Origin: an uncultured Bacteroidales bacterium
Lineage (GTDB): Bacteria > Bacteroidota > Bacteroidia > Bacteroidales > UBA932
Reading direction: 5' to 3'
NCBI GenBank assembly: GCA_944322585.1
Contig: CALUPB010000015.1
Span: 1-63,390 of the forward strand
DNA: 63,390 bases
In this document: one piece after another, positions 51,114 to 60,095 of the stretch
How positions within the stretch are numbered: the stretch's first letter is position 1
How the letters are laid out: each line of letters opens with the position of its first letter
The notes under the pieces: model-generated
Databases searched by the model: none
Seen by the model: only the letters and a program-made list of their open reading frames with translations
Told to the model about the DNA's origin: nothing
Translations under genes and position numbers: made by a program

Positions 51114-52091
51114 ATGGAGAAGAGATACAACAGTTTCGCAGGATATTTCAGGGAAAAATACGGGGAACGGCTTCAGAAGGTGGTCATCGACGCCGGTTTC
51201 TCCTGTCCGAACAGGGACGGCACAGTCGGATGGGGAGGCTGTACATATTGCGACAATGCAGCGTTTCATCCTGGTTACAGCACTCCGGGGAAGTCTCTGA
51301 AACAGCAGATAGACGAAGGAATAGAGTTCCACAGGGTCAGATACCGCAATACCAAAGCATATCTGGCATATTTCCAGGCCTATTCCAACACATATGCTCC
51401 TCTTGAACGTCTGGAAAGCCTGTATGAGGAGGCCTTGGGACATCCGTCCGTGGTGGGGATAGTCATAGGCACGAGACCGGACTGCGTTGACGCCGCGAAA
51501 TTGGACTATCTTGCATCCCTGAAGGAGGGCAGGGTTATGAAAGAATGGGAGCGACATGTCGGAGGAAAGATATGGAGGGCTCCGGAAGTCATTATGGAAT
51601 ACGGTATCGAATCATGCTATGACAGCACCTTGCTCCGTATCAACAGGGGACATGATTTCGCTGCTGCACGCAAGGCAGTTGAGATGACTGCTGAAAGGGG
51701 GCTGGACGCAGGAGCGCATTTCATCCTCGGGCTGCCGGGAGAGACGAGGGAGATGATGCTCGGTGAATGCGATGCAATCAACGGACTGCCGCTGCTTTCG
51801 GTCAAGTTCCACCAGTTGCAGATAGTGCGGGGTACTGCCATGGAAAGGGAGTTCGCCGCGCATCCCGAAGAGTTCGTGACATTCCGGCTGGAGGAATATA
51901 TCGATTTTTTTATCGACATGCTGGAGCGTCTGCGTCCTGACCTTTATATAGAAAGGTTCGCGGGGGAGGTCCCGCCGCGTTTTGTGAAAAGTACCCCGTG
52001 GGGGCTCATCCGCAATGTGGAGCTTCTCCGTCTTCTGGAGCAGCGTCTTGAAGCCCGCGACACCCGTCAGGGAGCGCTCCTGTTATGTTAG
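51114..52091 (+). CDS. YhcC-like radical SAM protein (TIGR01212 type)
   Basis: A 325-residue radical SAM enzyme of unknown substrate. The cluster motif has the spaced form seen in the YhcC family: CPNRDGTVGWGGCTYC (Cys, then Cys-x-x-Cys). VIDAGFSCPNRDG, IVIGTRPDCVD, EYGIESCYDSTL and AHFILGLPGETREMM are conserved family segments. I used the ATG at 51114; a TTG three codons earlier is less likely. The C-terminus extends normally. Confidence 0.9.
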   Translation: MEKRYNSFAGYFREKYGERLQKVVIDAGFSCPNRDGTVGWGGCTYCDNAAFHPGYSTPGKSLKQQIDEGIEFHRVRYRNTKAYLAYFQAYSNTYAPLERLESLYEEALGHPSVVGIVIGTRPDCVDAAKLDYLASLKEGRVMKEWERHVGGKIWRAPEVIMEYGIESCYDSTLLRINRGHDFAAARKAVEMTAERGLDAGAHFILGLPGETREMMLGECDAINGLPLLSVKFHQLQIVRGTAMEREFAAHPEEFVTFRLEEYIDFFIDMLERLRPDLYIERFAGEVPPRFVKSTPWGLIRNVELLRLLEQRLEARDTRQGALLLC

Positions 52092-52160
52092 AAGAATAGA
52101 TGTACTGCGGATCCGAATGATTTTGTAATTATCAGTAATAGCAGAAGTTATATAAAGATG

Positions 52161-52208
52161 CACATCCTTGATGCCTTTGAAACAGACGGTACCAAGGATG
52201 TGTGTTTT
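52161..52208 (+). terminator. Terminator after the radical SAM gene
   Basis: CACATCCTTG (52161-52170) pairs with CAAGGATGTG (52193-52202), followed by TGTTTTATT. Confidence 0.65.
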
Positions 52209-52316
52209 ATTGTAATATATTGATTGCTAATTTAATATAAAAGAATTGAAATCCGCGTTGCATGCCGGGATTTGTCAGTTAAACGGGCCGGAATTATGCA
52301 GTTCGGATTTTTTGTG

Positions 52317-52324
52317 TATCTTTG
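52317..52324 (+). promoter_or_regulatory. -7 element before the small ORF upstream of nuoA
   Basis: TATCTTTG, 16 bp before the ATG at 52341. It may be the main promoter of the nuo operon, since no other is evident before nuoA. Confidence 0.5.
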
Positions 52325-52340
52325 CGCCGTTTTTCATAAT

Positions 52341-52733
52341 ATGGTGCAGGGAATGTACGGATTACGCAAGACAGGGTATGTGATGGTTGCCGCGCTGATG
52401 GTGTGTGCTGCGGCAATGTCTGTCATATATCAGCAGGATTCTGAAACTGCATCGTCCGTACCGTACAGAGCGTACGGCTGCATCGCCGTCATCAGCGCGG
52501 CTTCTCCTGCAGTAGAAGGAAGTCTGGAACTTTCGACATATTTCAATACAGTTACGATGTCCGCCGGAGCAGAGTACAGAACAGTCTCTTCCGCGCGGAC
52601 ATCTGTCATATCCGCAGGGGCTTCCGGCATTCAGTCTCCTGGGCCGGCTTCTTATTACGGACAGTTCCTTGATGCAGCTCCTGACCGGATGTCGGACTAT
52701 TTCGTCTATACCCTGGAGAGAATTCTCATATAA
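52341..52733 (+). CDS. Hypothetical membrane-anchored protein upstream of nuoA
   Basis: A 130-residue open frame with one N-terminal hydrophobic helix (TGYVMVAALMVCAAAMSVIY), then a Ser/Ala-rich region. I do not recognise it. It begins right after a good -7 element, which supports transcription. Coding status is uncertain because the composition is plain. If real, it is the first gene of the nuo transcript; otherwise the stretch would be a 500-nt leader. Confidence 0.4.
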   Translation: MVQGMYGLRKTGYVMVAALMVCAAAMSVIYQQDSETASSVPYRAYGCIAVISAASPAVEGSLELSTYFNTVTMSAGAEYRTVSSARTSVISAGASGIQSPGPASYYGQFLDAAPDRMSDYFVYTLERILI

Positions 52734-52854
52734 CCCGTATTTCCGGCATTGTCCGGACTGCCGTCTCATGGGCATGCCGTATGCAGACCCGGCGGCTTTT
52801 CCTGTCCTGCGGGATAATTGCAGGCAATTTTCATTGAACGAAAACATTTCAGAC

Positions 52855-53208
52855 ATGAACAATTTCGTATTACTGGTCGTCGTGATTCTCATTGCCATCC
52901 TGATAGTGGCCGCTGCCATAGGGATAGCCAAACTGATTGCACCGAGGTCTTACAATCCTCAGAAGGGTGAGGCTTATGAATGCGGTATCCCTACGAGAGG
53001 CAAGTCGTGGATGCAGTTCAAGGTCGGATACTATCTTTTCGCCATTCTTTTCCTCATGTTCGATGTGGAGACGGTCTTCCTGTTCGCCTGGGCTGTGGTT
53101 GTCCAGGATCTCGGGATATACGGGCTTCTGAGCGTGCTGTTTTTCCTCCTTATACTCGTGCTCGGCCTTGCCTATGCGTGGAGGAAAGGTGCCCTGGAAT
53201 GGAAATAG
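52855..53208 (+). CDS. nuoA: NADH-quinone oxidoreductase subunit A
   Basis: A small membrane subunit of complex I, 117 residues, three helices. The loop YECGIPTRGKSW and the acidic helix FDVETVFLFAWAVV are diagnostic. It begins the ten-gene operon that runs to 63026. The start at 52855 gives the canonical MNNFVLLVV N-terminus. Confidence 0.95.
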   Translation: MNNFVLLVVVILIAILIVAAAIGIAKLIAPRSYNPQKGEAYECGIPTRGKSWMQFKVGYYLFAILFLMFDVETVFLFAWAVVVQDLGIYGLLSVLFFLLILVLGLAYAWRKGALEWK

Positions 53209-53283
53209 GTTCCCGCACCGCCTGAGGGGAAGATGCCTGCCGTGCCGGGATAGAATAAGAATGATAACGTTAATGACATCAAT

Positions 53284-53934
53284 ATGAAACGTAATGTCAA
53301 CATAAAGTCGATGAAATACGAGGATTTCAACGACAATGAATATATCGAGCAGATGCTCAAGGAACTGCGCGACAACGGCACTAATGTCATTGTCGGATGC
53401 CTTGACAATGTGATAGAATGGGGACGCAGCAACAGTCTGTGGCCTCTGACTTTCGCCACGAGCTGCTGCGGAATCGAATTCATGGCCATCGGAGCTGCCA
53501 GATATGACTTTGCAAGGTTCGGCTTTGAAGTGGCGAGGGCCTCGCCGAGGCAGGCGGACTTCATAATGGTGGCCGGTACCATTACCTACAAGATGGCTCC
53601 GGTTCTCAAGCGTCTCTACGACCAGATGGCAGACCCCAAGTATGTGGTGGCTACCGGCGGATGCGCCATCAGCGGCGGCCCTTTCAAGAAGTCCTATCAC
53701 GTGGTCTGCGGTGTGGATCAGATCCTGCCTGTGGATGTATATATTCCCGGCTGTCCTCCGCGCCCCGAGGCGATGCTGTACGGCCTGATGCAGCTTCAGC
53801 GCAAGGTAAAGGCCCAGAAATTCCTCGGCGGCATCAACAAGGGAATCAGCGAGAAGGAATACGAGAGGCTTATGACTGCCGACATCAACAAGGCGAATGA
53901 AAAGGACGACTATGACGAGGCGGGTCTGGCATAG
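53284..53934 (+). CDS. nuoB: NADH-quinone oxidoreductase subunit B
   Basis: The peripheral subunit carrying the N2 [4Fe-4S] cluster, 216 residues. The cysteines are in [19 protein letters not shown] and [12 protein letters not shown]2 is the last cluster before quinone. The C-terminal 40 residues ([11 protein letters not shown] and a charged tail) are longer than in E. coli. Confidence 0.95.
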   Translation: MKRNVNIKSMKYEDFNDNEYIEQMLKELRDNGTNVIVGCLDNVIEWGRSNSLWPLTFATSCCGIEFMAIGAARYDFARFGFEVARASPRQADFIMVAGTITYKMAPVLKRLYDQMADPKYVVATGGCAISGGPFKKSYHVVCGVDQILPVDVYIPGCPPRPEAMLYGLMQLQRKVKAQKFLGGINKGISEKEYERLMTADINKANEKDDYDEAGLA

Positions 53935-53959
53935 CCGCACGCAGTCATGACTTCATAAT

Positions 53960-55597
53960 ATGACGGATATGGAGAATAATATCAGCATAAAGGACAGGAT
54001 AATGGCCGTCGAGCCATCTGCACAGTGGTCCGAGGCAGGGGACGGGATGTTTACCGTTCCGGCCGGGGCATTCAGGAAAGTGGCCGAAACTGTCAAGGAG
54101 GAAGGGGGATTCGATTTCCTCCGGAGCCTTACCGGCATGGACTGGGGCGAGGAAGGTCTCGGATGTGTCTATCACATAGAGAATACCGCTACCGGTGAGA
54201 ATATCGTCCTCCGTACCATGGATTCCGACAGGGAGAATGCTGCCCTGCCTTCTGTCCATGACATCTGGAAGGGGGCGGATCTGAATGAGCGCGAGGCTTT
54301 CGATTATCTCGGGATAAAGTTCATCGGGCATCCTGACCTCAGGCGCCTGTACCTCAGGGATGACTGGAAGGGTTATCCGCTGCGCAAGGACTATGATCCG
54401 TCGCAGAATACCATCCCTACGGATAACGAGGAGACCAATGACGAGGCTCCGACATACGAGATTACCAAGGACGGAAGTTTTATCCGCAAGCGTCATCCGC
54501 TTTTCGAGAACGATGAATATGTGATCAATATCGGTCCGCAGCATCCTGCCACTCACGGGGTTCTCCGTTTCAGGGTGTCCCTTGAAGGAGAGATTATCAG
54601 GAAGCTCGACGTGCACTGCGGATATATCCACAGGGGTATCGAGAAGATGTGCGAATCCCTTACCTATCCGCAGACGCTCGGTCTTACGGACCGTCTCGAC
54701 TACCTCGGGGCGATGCAGAACCGCCATGCTCTCTGCATGTGCATAGAGAAGGCCCTCGGTATGGAGGTGTCGGACAGGATACAGTATATCCGGACGATAA
54801 TGGACGAGCTCCAGAGGATAGATTCCCATCTTCTGTTCGCTTCCTGTCTTGCCCAGGACATGGGCGCGTTGGAGGTTTTCTTCCTCGGCTTCAGGGACAG
54901 GGAGAAAGTGCTGGACATCCTCGAGCAGACGACGGGGGGAAGGCTTATCCAGACTTACAACGTCATCGGCGGAGTGCAGGCCGACATCCATCCTGAATTC
55001 GTTAGGAAGGTGAAGGAATTCATTCCGTACATGCGCTCCAGACTGCCGGAGTATCATGAGATCTTTACCGGCAATGTGATAGCCAGGACAAGGCTTGTCG
55101 GGACGGGCATCCTGTCAAGGGAGGATGCCATATCTTTCGGTGCCACCGGCGGTACGGGAAGGGCTTCGGGCTGGGCTTGCGACGTCCGCAAGAGACATCC
55201 TTACGGGGTCTACGACAAGGTGGATTTCAAGGAGATCGTCTTTACGGAAGGGGACTGTTTTGCACGGTATATGGTGAGGATGAAGGAGATAGAGGAGAGC
55301 CTCAGGATAATAGAGCAGCTCATTGACAATATCCCGGAAGGGGAATACCGGATGAAGGTCCGCCCTGTGATAAAGCTTCCTGTCGGAAGCTGGTATGCAG
55401 CAGTGGAAGGCAGCAGAGGAGAGTTCGGGGCATTCATCGAGAGCAGGGGAGACAAGTCTCCTTACAGGGTGAAGTTCCGCTCCACGGGACTGCCGCTGGT
55501 GTCGTGCATAGATACGATTACAAGAGGGGCGAAGATCGCCGACCTCATCGCCATCGGCGGCACACTCGACTATGTCGTTCCGGACATAGACAGATGA
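53960..55597 (+). CDS. nuoCD: NADH-quinone oxidoreductase fused subunits C and D
   Basis: A 545-residue fusion of the 30-kDa and 49-kDa peripheral subunits. The C part covers about 1-150 (FDYLGIKFIGHPDLRRLYL). The D part starts near residue 185, with the diagnostic INIGPQHPATHGVLRF, then GYIHRGIEKMCE, and ends with GGTLDYVVPDIDR. Together with nuoB it forms the quinone-binding site. Fusion is common in Bacteroidota and also in E. coli. Confidence 0.95.
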   Translation: MTDMENNISIKDRIMAVEPSAQWSEAGDGMFTVPAGAFRKVAETVKEEGGFDFLRSLTGMDWGEEGLGCVYHIENTATGENIVLRTMDSDRENAALPSVHDIWKGADLNEREAFDYLGIKFIGHPDLRRLYLRDDWKGYPLRKDYDPSQNTIPTDNEETNDEAPTYEITKDGSFIRKRHPLFENDEYVINIGPQHPATHGVLRFRVSLEGEIIRKLDVHCGYIHRGIEKMCESLTYPQTLGLTDRLDYLGAMQNRHALCMCIEKALGMEVSDRIQYIRTIMDELQRIDSHLLFASCLAQDMGALEVFFLGFRDREKVLDILEQTTGGRLIQTYNVIGGVQADIHPEFVRKVKEFIPYMRSRLPEYHEIFTGNVIARTRLVGTGILSREDAISFGATGGTGRASGWACDVRKRHPYGVYDKVDFKEIVFTEGDCFARYMVRMKEIEESLRIIEQLIDNIPEGEYRMKVRPVIKLPVGSWYAAVEGSRGEFGAFIESRGDKSPYRVKFRSTGLPLVSCIDTITRGAKIADLIAIGGTLDYVVPDIDR

Positions 55598-55636
55598 TGC
55601 CGGAGGATTGTGTAAACTAAAAATTGACGTCGATAT

Positions 55637-56713
55637 ATGTTTGATTTCGGTGTAGTAACAAACTGGATACATACGCAGTTCACGTCCGTGATGCCCGAGG
55701 GGCTTGCCGTCTTCCTCGAATGTGTCATCATCGGAGTCTGCCTCCTTCTGATGTATGTGGTGATAGCCATAATAATGATATACATGGAGCGTAAGGTCTG
55801 CGCCGCCTTCCAGTGCCGTCTCGGACCGCAGAGGGTCGGGCCATGGGGATCGGTGCAGGTGTTCTGCGACGTGTTCAAGATGCTGACGAAGGAGATTATC
55901 ATCATCAGGCACTCGGACAAGTTCCTCTACAACCTTGCCCCGTACATAGTCATACTCGCTTCGGTGATGGCATTCGCCTGTATTCCTGTCAATAAGGGAA
56001 TGGAGATACTCGACTTCAATGTCGGTGTCATCTTCTTCATGGCAGCCTCCTCGATCGGAGTCGTTGGCATACTTCTGGCCGGCTGGAGCTCCAACAACAA
56101 GTTTTCCCTCATCGGGGCCATGCGAAGCGGAGCGCAGATGATAAGTTACGAACTGTCCATAGGCATATCCATCCTGACGATAGTCGTCCTTACCGATACC
56201 ATGCAGTTCTCCGAGATAGTGATGCGGCAGGCGGACGGATGGTTCATATTCAAGGGACACATTCCGGCTGTAATAGCGTTCATAATTTACCTGATTGCCG
56301 GCAATGCAGAGGTGAACAGGGGGCCTTTCGACCTTCCGGAAGCCGAGTCGGAGCTGACTGCCGGATACCATACCGAATATTCCGGAATGCATTTCGGGCT
56401 TTTCTATGTCGCAGAATTCGTGAATCTGTTCATTGTCTCCAGCATAGCCGCCACGATATTCCTCGGCGGGTGGATGCCTCTCCATATTCCGGGGCTGGAC
56501 GGGTTCAATGCGGTGATGGATGCGATACCGGGCTTCATCTGGTTCTTTGCCAAGGCTCTTTTCGTGGTGTGGCTGCTGATGTGGATAAAGTGGACGTTCC
56601 CGAGGCTCAGGATAGACCAGATACTGACCCTCGAATGGAAGTATCTGGTGCCGATAGGACTGCTCAACCTGCTGCTCATGGTGGTTGTCGTGGTTTTCGG
56701 ACTCCATTTTTAG
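55637..56713 (+). CDS. nuoH: NADH-quinone oxidoreductase subunit H
   Basis: The membrane subunit linking the peripheral arm to the proton pumps, 358 residues, eight helices. YMERKVCAAFQCRLGPQRVG and NRGPFDLPEAESELTAGYHT are the classic NuoH segments near the quinone tunnel. The C-terminus FPRLRIDQILTLEWKYLVP is typical. Confidence 0.95.
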   Translation: MFDFGVVTNWIHTQFTSVMPEGLAVFLECVIIGVCLLLMYVVIAIIMIYMERKVCAAFQCRLGPQRVGPWGSVQVFCDVFKMLTKEIIIIRHSDKFLYNLAPYIVILASVMAFACIPVNKGMEILDFNVGVIFFMAASSIGVVGILLAGWSSNNKFSLIGAMRSGAQMISYELSIGISILTIVVLTDTMQFSEIVMRQADGWFIFKGHIPAVIAFIIYLIAGNAEVNRGPFDLPEAESELTAGYHTEYSGMHFGLFYVAEFVNLFIVSSIAATIFLGGWMPLHIPGLDGFNAVMDAIPGFIWFFAKALFVVWLLMWIKWTFPRLRIDQILTLEWKYLVPIGLLNLLLMVVVVVFGLHF

Positions 56714-56721
56714 AGGATGAT

Positions 56722-56826
56722 ATGCGGGACAACTATAATATGGACCATTATTATTACGGATACGGTCCGGATGGCCTTCCGGTGCCGGCCCTGTCCGATA
56801 ATCTGAAACAGTTATGGGTTATATAA
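56722..56826 (+). CDS. Possible 34-residue small protein between nuoH and nuoI
   Basis: ATG at 56722, eight bases after the nuoH stop, to TAA at 56824-56826, overlapping the first 13 bases of nuoI in another frame. The peptide is Tyr-rich (MDHYYYGYGPDG) and polar. It fills a 100-bp gap in an otherwise tightly packed operon. Coding status is unproven. Confidence 0.35.
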   Translation: MRDNYNMDHYYYGYGPDGLPVPALSDNLKQLWVI

Positions 56827-57251
56827 AAGGTTTTTTCAGAGGTCTCGGCTCGCTCCTGACCGGATTGAAAGTGACTTTCAGGGAATTCTTTACAAAGAAG
56901 ATTACCGAGCAGTATCCCGAGAACAGGGCTACGCTCAGGATGAACGAACGTTTCTGCGGGGAACTGGTGATGCCCCATGACGAGAACGGCAACAACAGGT
57001 GCATAGCATGCGGACTGTGTCAGATGGCATGCCCGAACGGGACTATCCGCATCACCTCGGAGACAGTGACTGATCCGGAGACGGGGAAGCCCAGGAAGCG
57101 TCTCGTGAAATACGAGTACGATCTCGGATCATGCATGTTCTGCCATCTGTGCGTCAATGCGTGTCCTCATGACGCCATAAGATTCTCGACGGATTTCGAA
57201 CACGCCGTATTCACGCGGGAAAAACTTGTCAAAACATTGAATAAACAATAG
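56814..57251 (+). CDS. nuoI: NADH-quinone oxidoreductase subunit I
   Basis: The peripheral subunit with two [4Fe-4S] clusters (N6a, N6b), 145 residues. CIACGLCQMACPNGTI and CMFCHLCVNACPHDAI are the two ferredoxin motifs. It passes electrons toward NuoB. It is slightly short compared with E. coli (180), mostly at the termini. Confidence 0.94.
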   Translation: MGYIKGFFRGLGSLLTGLKVTFREFFTKKITEQYPENRATLRMNERFCGELVMPHDENGNNRCIACGLCQMACPNGTIRITSETVTDPETGKPRKRLVKYEYDLGSCMFCHLCVNACPHDAIRFSTDFEHAVFTREKLVKTLNKQ

Positions 57252-57253
57252 TC

Positions 57254-57763
57254 ATGGATATAACTCTCGATCTCATTGTATTCATAGTGCTCGCGCTTTT
57301 CATCGTGGTGAGTGCGGTGCTTGCCGTGACTACCAGGCGTATCTTGAGAGCGGCGACATATCTGCTCTTTGTCCTGTTCGGTACGGCCGGAATATATTTC
57401 CAGCTCAATTATTCGTTTCTCGGAGCGGTCCAGCTGCTGGTGTATGCCGGAGGAATAACTGTGCTGTATGTGTTTTCCATCCTGCTGACATCCAGCGAGG
57501 GCGACCAGGCGGAGAAACTGAAGAAGAGCAAGTTCTTCGCAGGGCTCATAGCGACTGTAGCCGCAATGGGCATCTGCCTGTTCATCATGCTGAAGCATCA
57601 GTTCCTTCCTTCGCATTTCGAGCACGGGGAACTTGCGATGCGCACTATCGGACATGCGCTGATGTCCACAGGGAAAGACGGTTATGTTCTTCCGTTCGAG
57701 GTGATCAGTATCCTGCTCCTGGCCTGCATAGTCGGAGGCCTTCTGATAGCCAGGAAACGGTAA
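57254..57763 (+). CDS. nuoJ: NADH-quinone oxidoreductase subunit J
   Basis: A 169-residue membrane subunit with five helices. The GAVQLLVYAGGITVLYVFSI segment and the final GGLLIARKR are typical. It starts 2 bp after nuoI. It contributes to conformational coupling of the pump. Confidence 0.93.
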   Translation: MDITLDLIVFIVLALFIVVSAVLAVTTRRILRAATYLLFVLFGTAGIYFQLNYSFLGAVQLLVYAGGITVLYVFSILLTSSEGDQAEKLKKSKFFAGLIATVAAMGICLFIMLKHQFLPSHFEHGELAMRTIGHALMSTGKDGYVLPFEVISILLLACIVGGLLIARKR

Positions 57764-57782
57764 ACGATTAAATGATAGAGAT

Positions 57783-58091
57783 ATGATACCGATGGAATAT
57801 TACCTGATAGTCTCGACGATAATGATGTTTGTCGGGATATACGGCTTCCTGACACGCCGCAATCTGCTGGCGATGCTCATTTCCGTGGAGCTGATACTCA
57901 ACTCGGTTGACATCAACTTTGTCGTGTTCAACCGGTTCCTCTTCCCGGAGCAGCTGGAGGGCTTTTTCTTTTCCCTTTTCGCAATAGGGATAAGCGCGGC
58001 GGAGACGGCTGTGGCCATTGCCATAATCATCAACATTTATCGCAATATCCGCAACATCCAGGCGAAGAACCTGAACAAGATGAAATGGTAG
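57783..58091 (+). CDS. nuoK: NADH-quinone oxidoreductase subunit K
   Basis: A 102-residue subunit with three helices. LISVELILNSVDINFV contains the conserved Glu of the second helix, and SAAETAVAIAII contains the third-helix Glu. The start could be 57783 or the ATG at 57792. It is a Mrp-type antiporter relative. Confidence 0.94.
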   Translation: MIPMEYYLIVSTIMMFVGIYGFLTRRNLLAMLISVELILNSVDINFVVFNRFLFPEQLEGFFFSLFAIGISAAETAVAIAIIINIYRNIRNIQAKNLNKMKW

Positions 58092-58104
58092 AAAACAGGA
58101 AATT

Positions 58105-59994
58105 ATGGAATATACGATTCTGATACTATTGCTTCCGTTCCTGAGCTTCATCCTGATAGGTCTGCTCGGGACAAAGTTGCGCCCTGTCGTTGCCGGAGCC
58201 TCCGGTACTGTCGTGACCGGCATTGTGGCGCTGCTCAGCTATTGGACGGCATTCTCTTATTTTTCGGCGGGCAGGGATGCCTCCGGAGTGTATCCGGCGC
58301 AGATGCCGTGGAATTTCGAATGGCTGCCTTTCGGGGGCAGTCTCCAGATTGACCTCGGCATATTGCTCGACCCGATATCGGTGATGATGCTTGTCGTCAT
58401 TTCGACCGTGTCGTTCATGGTCCATATCTATTCTTTCGGATATATGAAAGGGGAGAGGGGATTCCAGAGGTATTACGCGTTCCTCTCGCTCTTTACCATG
58501 AGCATGCTCGGGCTTGTGGTGGCGACCAACATTTTCCAGATGTATATCTTCTGGGAGCTTGTCGGAGTCAGCTCATACCTTCTGATAGGCTTCTACTATA
58601 CGAAGCCGGAGGCCGTGGCTGCATCCAAGAAGGCGTTCATCGTCACGAGGTTCGCGGACCTGGGCTTCCTGATAGGCATTCTGATATACGGATTCTATAC
58701 GGGTACATTTTCATTCACGCCTGACGCTCCGGCTCTCGGACTTGCGAAGACCATGCTTCCTCTTGCTCTCGGACTGATGTTCATCGGAGGTGCCGGCAAG
58801 AGTGCGATGTTCCCTCTGCATATCTGGCTTCCGGATGCGATGGAAGGTCCGACTCCGGTGTCTGCCCTTATCCATGCGGCTACAATGGTGGTGGCCGGTG
58901 TCTATCTTGTGGCGAGGATGTTCCCGCTGTTCATCGGATATGCTCCGGAAGTGCTCCATATCATAGCTTATGTCGGCGCATTTACGGCACTCTATGCCGC
59001 CGTGGTGGCCTGCGTCCAGACTGACATCAAGAGGGTGCTTGCTTTCAGTACCATATCGCAGATAGGGTTCATGATGGTGGCTCTCGGGGTCTGCACTTCT
59101 TCAGACCCTCATGCCGGAGGACTCGGATATATGGCTTCCATGTTCCACCTCTTCACCCATGCGATGTTCAAGGCCCTGCTTTTCCTCGGTGCAGGCTGTA
59201 TCATACATGCAGTGCATTCGAACGAGATGTCGGCCATGGGAGGACTGAGGAAATACATGCCTGTGACCCATGTCACATTCCTGGTGGCATGCCTTGCGAT
59301 TGCCGGTATCTGGCCTTTGAGCGGATTCTTCTCCAAGGACGAGATCCTGACGGCATGTTTCCGTTTCAGTCCGGTGATGGGTACGGTGATGACATTCATT
59401 GCAGGACTGACGGCTTTCTATATGTTCCGTCTCTACTATAATATATTCTGGGGCAAGGAGAACAGGGAACTCCATGCAGAGCATACCCCGCACGAGGCTC
59501 CGAAGACCATGACGGTACCTCTGATATTCCTCGCCATAGTGACGCTGTTTGCAGGTTGGATACCGTTCGGGGAGTTTGTGAGCAGCAACGGACAGGCCTA
59601 CCATATCCATATCGACTGGAGCGTGGCTGCGGTCAGCCTCTGTGTTGCGGTTGCAGGTATCGGAATTGCCACCTGGATGTATTTCAGGGAGGACAGGAAG
59701 GTTGCCGACGGACTTGCAGCGAGGTTCAGCGGCCTTCACAGGGCGGCATACCACAGGTTCTACATTGACGAGATTTACCAGTTCGTGACCCACAGGATCA
59801 TCTTCGCATGTGTTTCCACACCTATAGCGTGGTTCGACAGGCATGTCGTGGACGGGTTCATGAATCTTCTTGCGAAAGGGACCGAAGGCACCTCCTGGGC
59901 CATCAGAGCTGTGCAGAGCGGCAATGTGCAGAAATACTGTATCTGGTTCCTCGGCGGAGTCATCGCTCTCGTCCTTGTACTGCTGCTGGTATAG
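58105..59994 (+). CDS. nuoL: NADH-quinone oxidoreductase subunit L
   Basis: A proton-pumping antiporter-like subunit, 629 residues. It shows YMKGERGFQRYYAFLSLFTM, FWELVGVSSYLLIGFYYTKP, the channel Lys segment AGKSAMFPLHIWLPDAMEGP and DIKRVLAFSTISQIGFMM. The long C-terminal amphipathic helix lies along the membrane arm, and the last helix anchors it. Confidence 0.95.
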   Translation: MEYTILILLLPFLSFILIGLLGTKLRPVVAGASGTVVTGIVALLSYWTAFSYFSAGRDASGVYPAQMPWNFEWLPFGGSLQIDLGILLDPISVMMLVVISTVSFMVHIYSFGYMKGERGFQRYYAFLSLFTMSMLGLVVATNIFQMYIFWELVGVSSYLLIGFYYTKPEAVAASKKAFIVTRFADLGFLIGILIYGFYTGTFSFTPDAPALGLAKTMLPLALGLMFIGGAGKSAMFPLHIWLPDAMEGPTPVSALIHAATMVVAGVYLVARMFPLFIGYAPEVLHIIAYVGAFTALYAAVVACVQTDIKRVLAFSTISQIGFMMVALGVCTSSDPHAGGLGYMASMFHLFTHAMFKALLFLGAGCIIHAVHSNEMSAMGGLRKYMPVTHVTFLVACLAIAGIWPLSGFFSKDEILTACFRFSPVMGTVMTFIAGLTAFYMFRLYYNIFWGKENRELHAEHTPHEAPKTMTVPLIFLAIVTLFAGWIPFGEFVSSNGQAYHIHIDWSVAAVSLCVAVAGIGIATWMYFREDRKVADGLAARFSGLHRAAYHRFYIDEIYQFVTHRIIFACVSTPIAWFDRHVVDGFMNLLAKGTEGTSWAIRAVQSGNVQKYCIWFLGGVIALVLVLLLV

Positions 59995-60009
59995 CGGCTC
60001 CATGCCCGC

Positions 60010-60026
60010 CGCGCATCGCGCGTTTT
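60010..60026 (+). terminator. Weak hairpin between nuoL and nuoM
   Basis: A short CGCG-type stem around CATCG followed by TTTT in the 101-bp nuoL-nuoM gap. It may cause partial termination or RNA processing. Weak. Confidence 0.25.
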
Positions 60027-60095
60027 AAAGGCGGCAGCCTTATTGTGTGTTGTTAAAAGTCAGTTAATCCGAAATATAAAAATTGACATTGAATT

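Noticed and set aside
55115-56707. 530-residue minus-strand frame opposite nuoCD and nuoH
   Set aside because: It is an antisense shadow of two certain genes, rich in His and Tyr.
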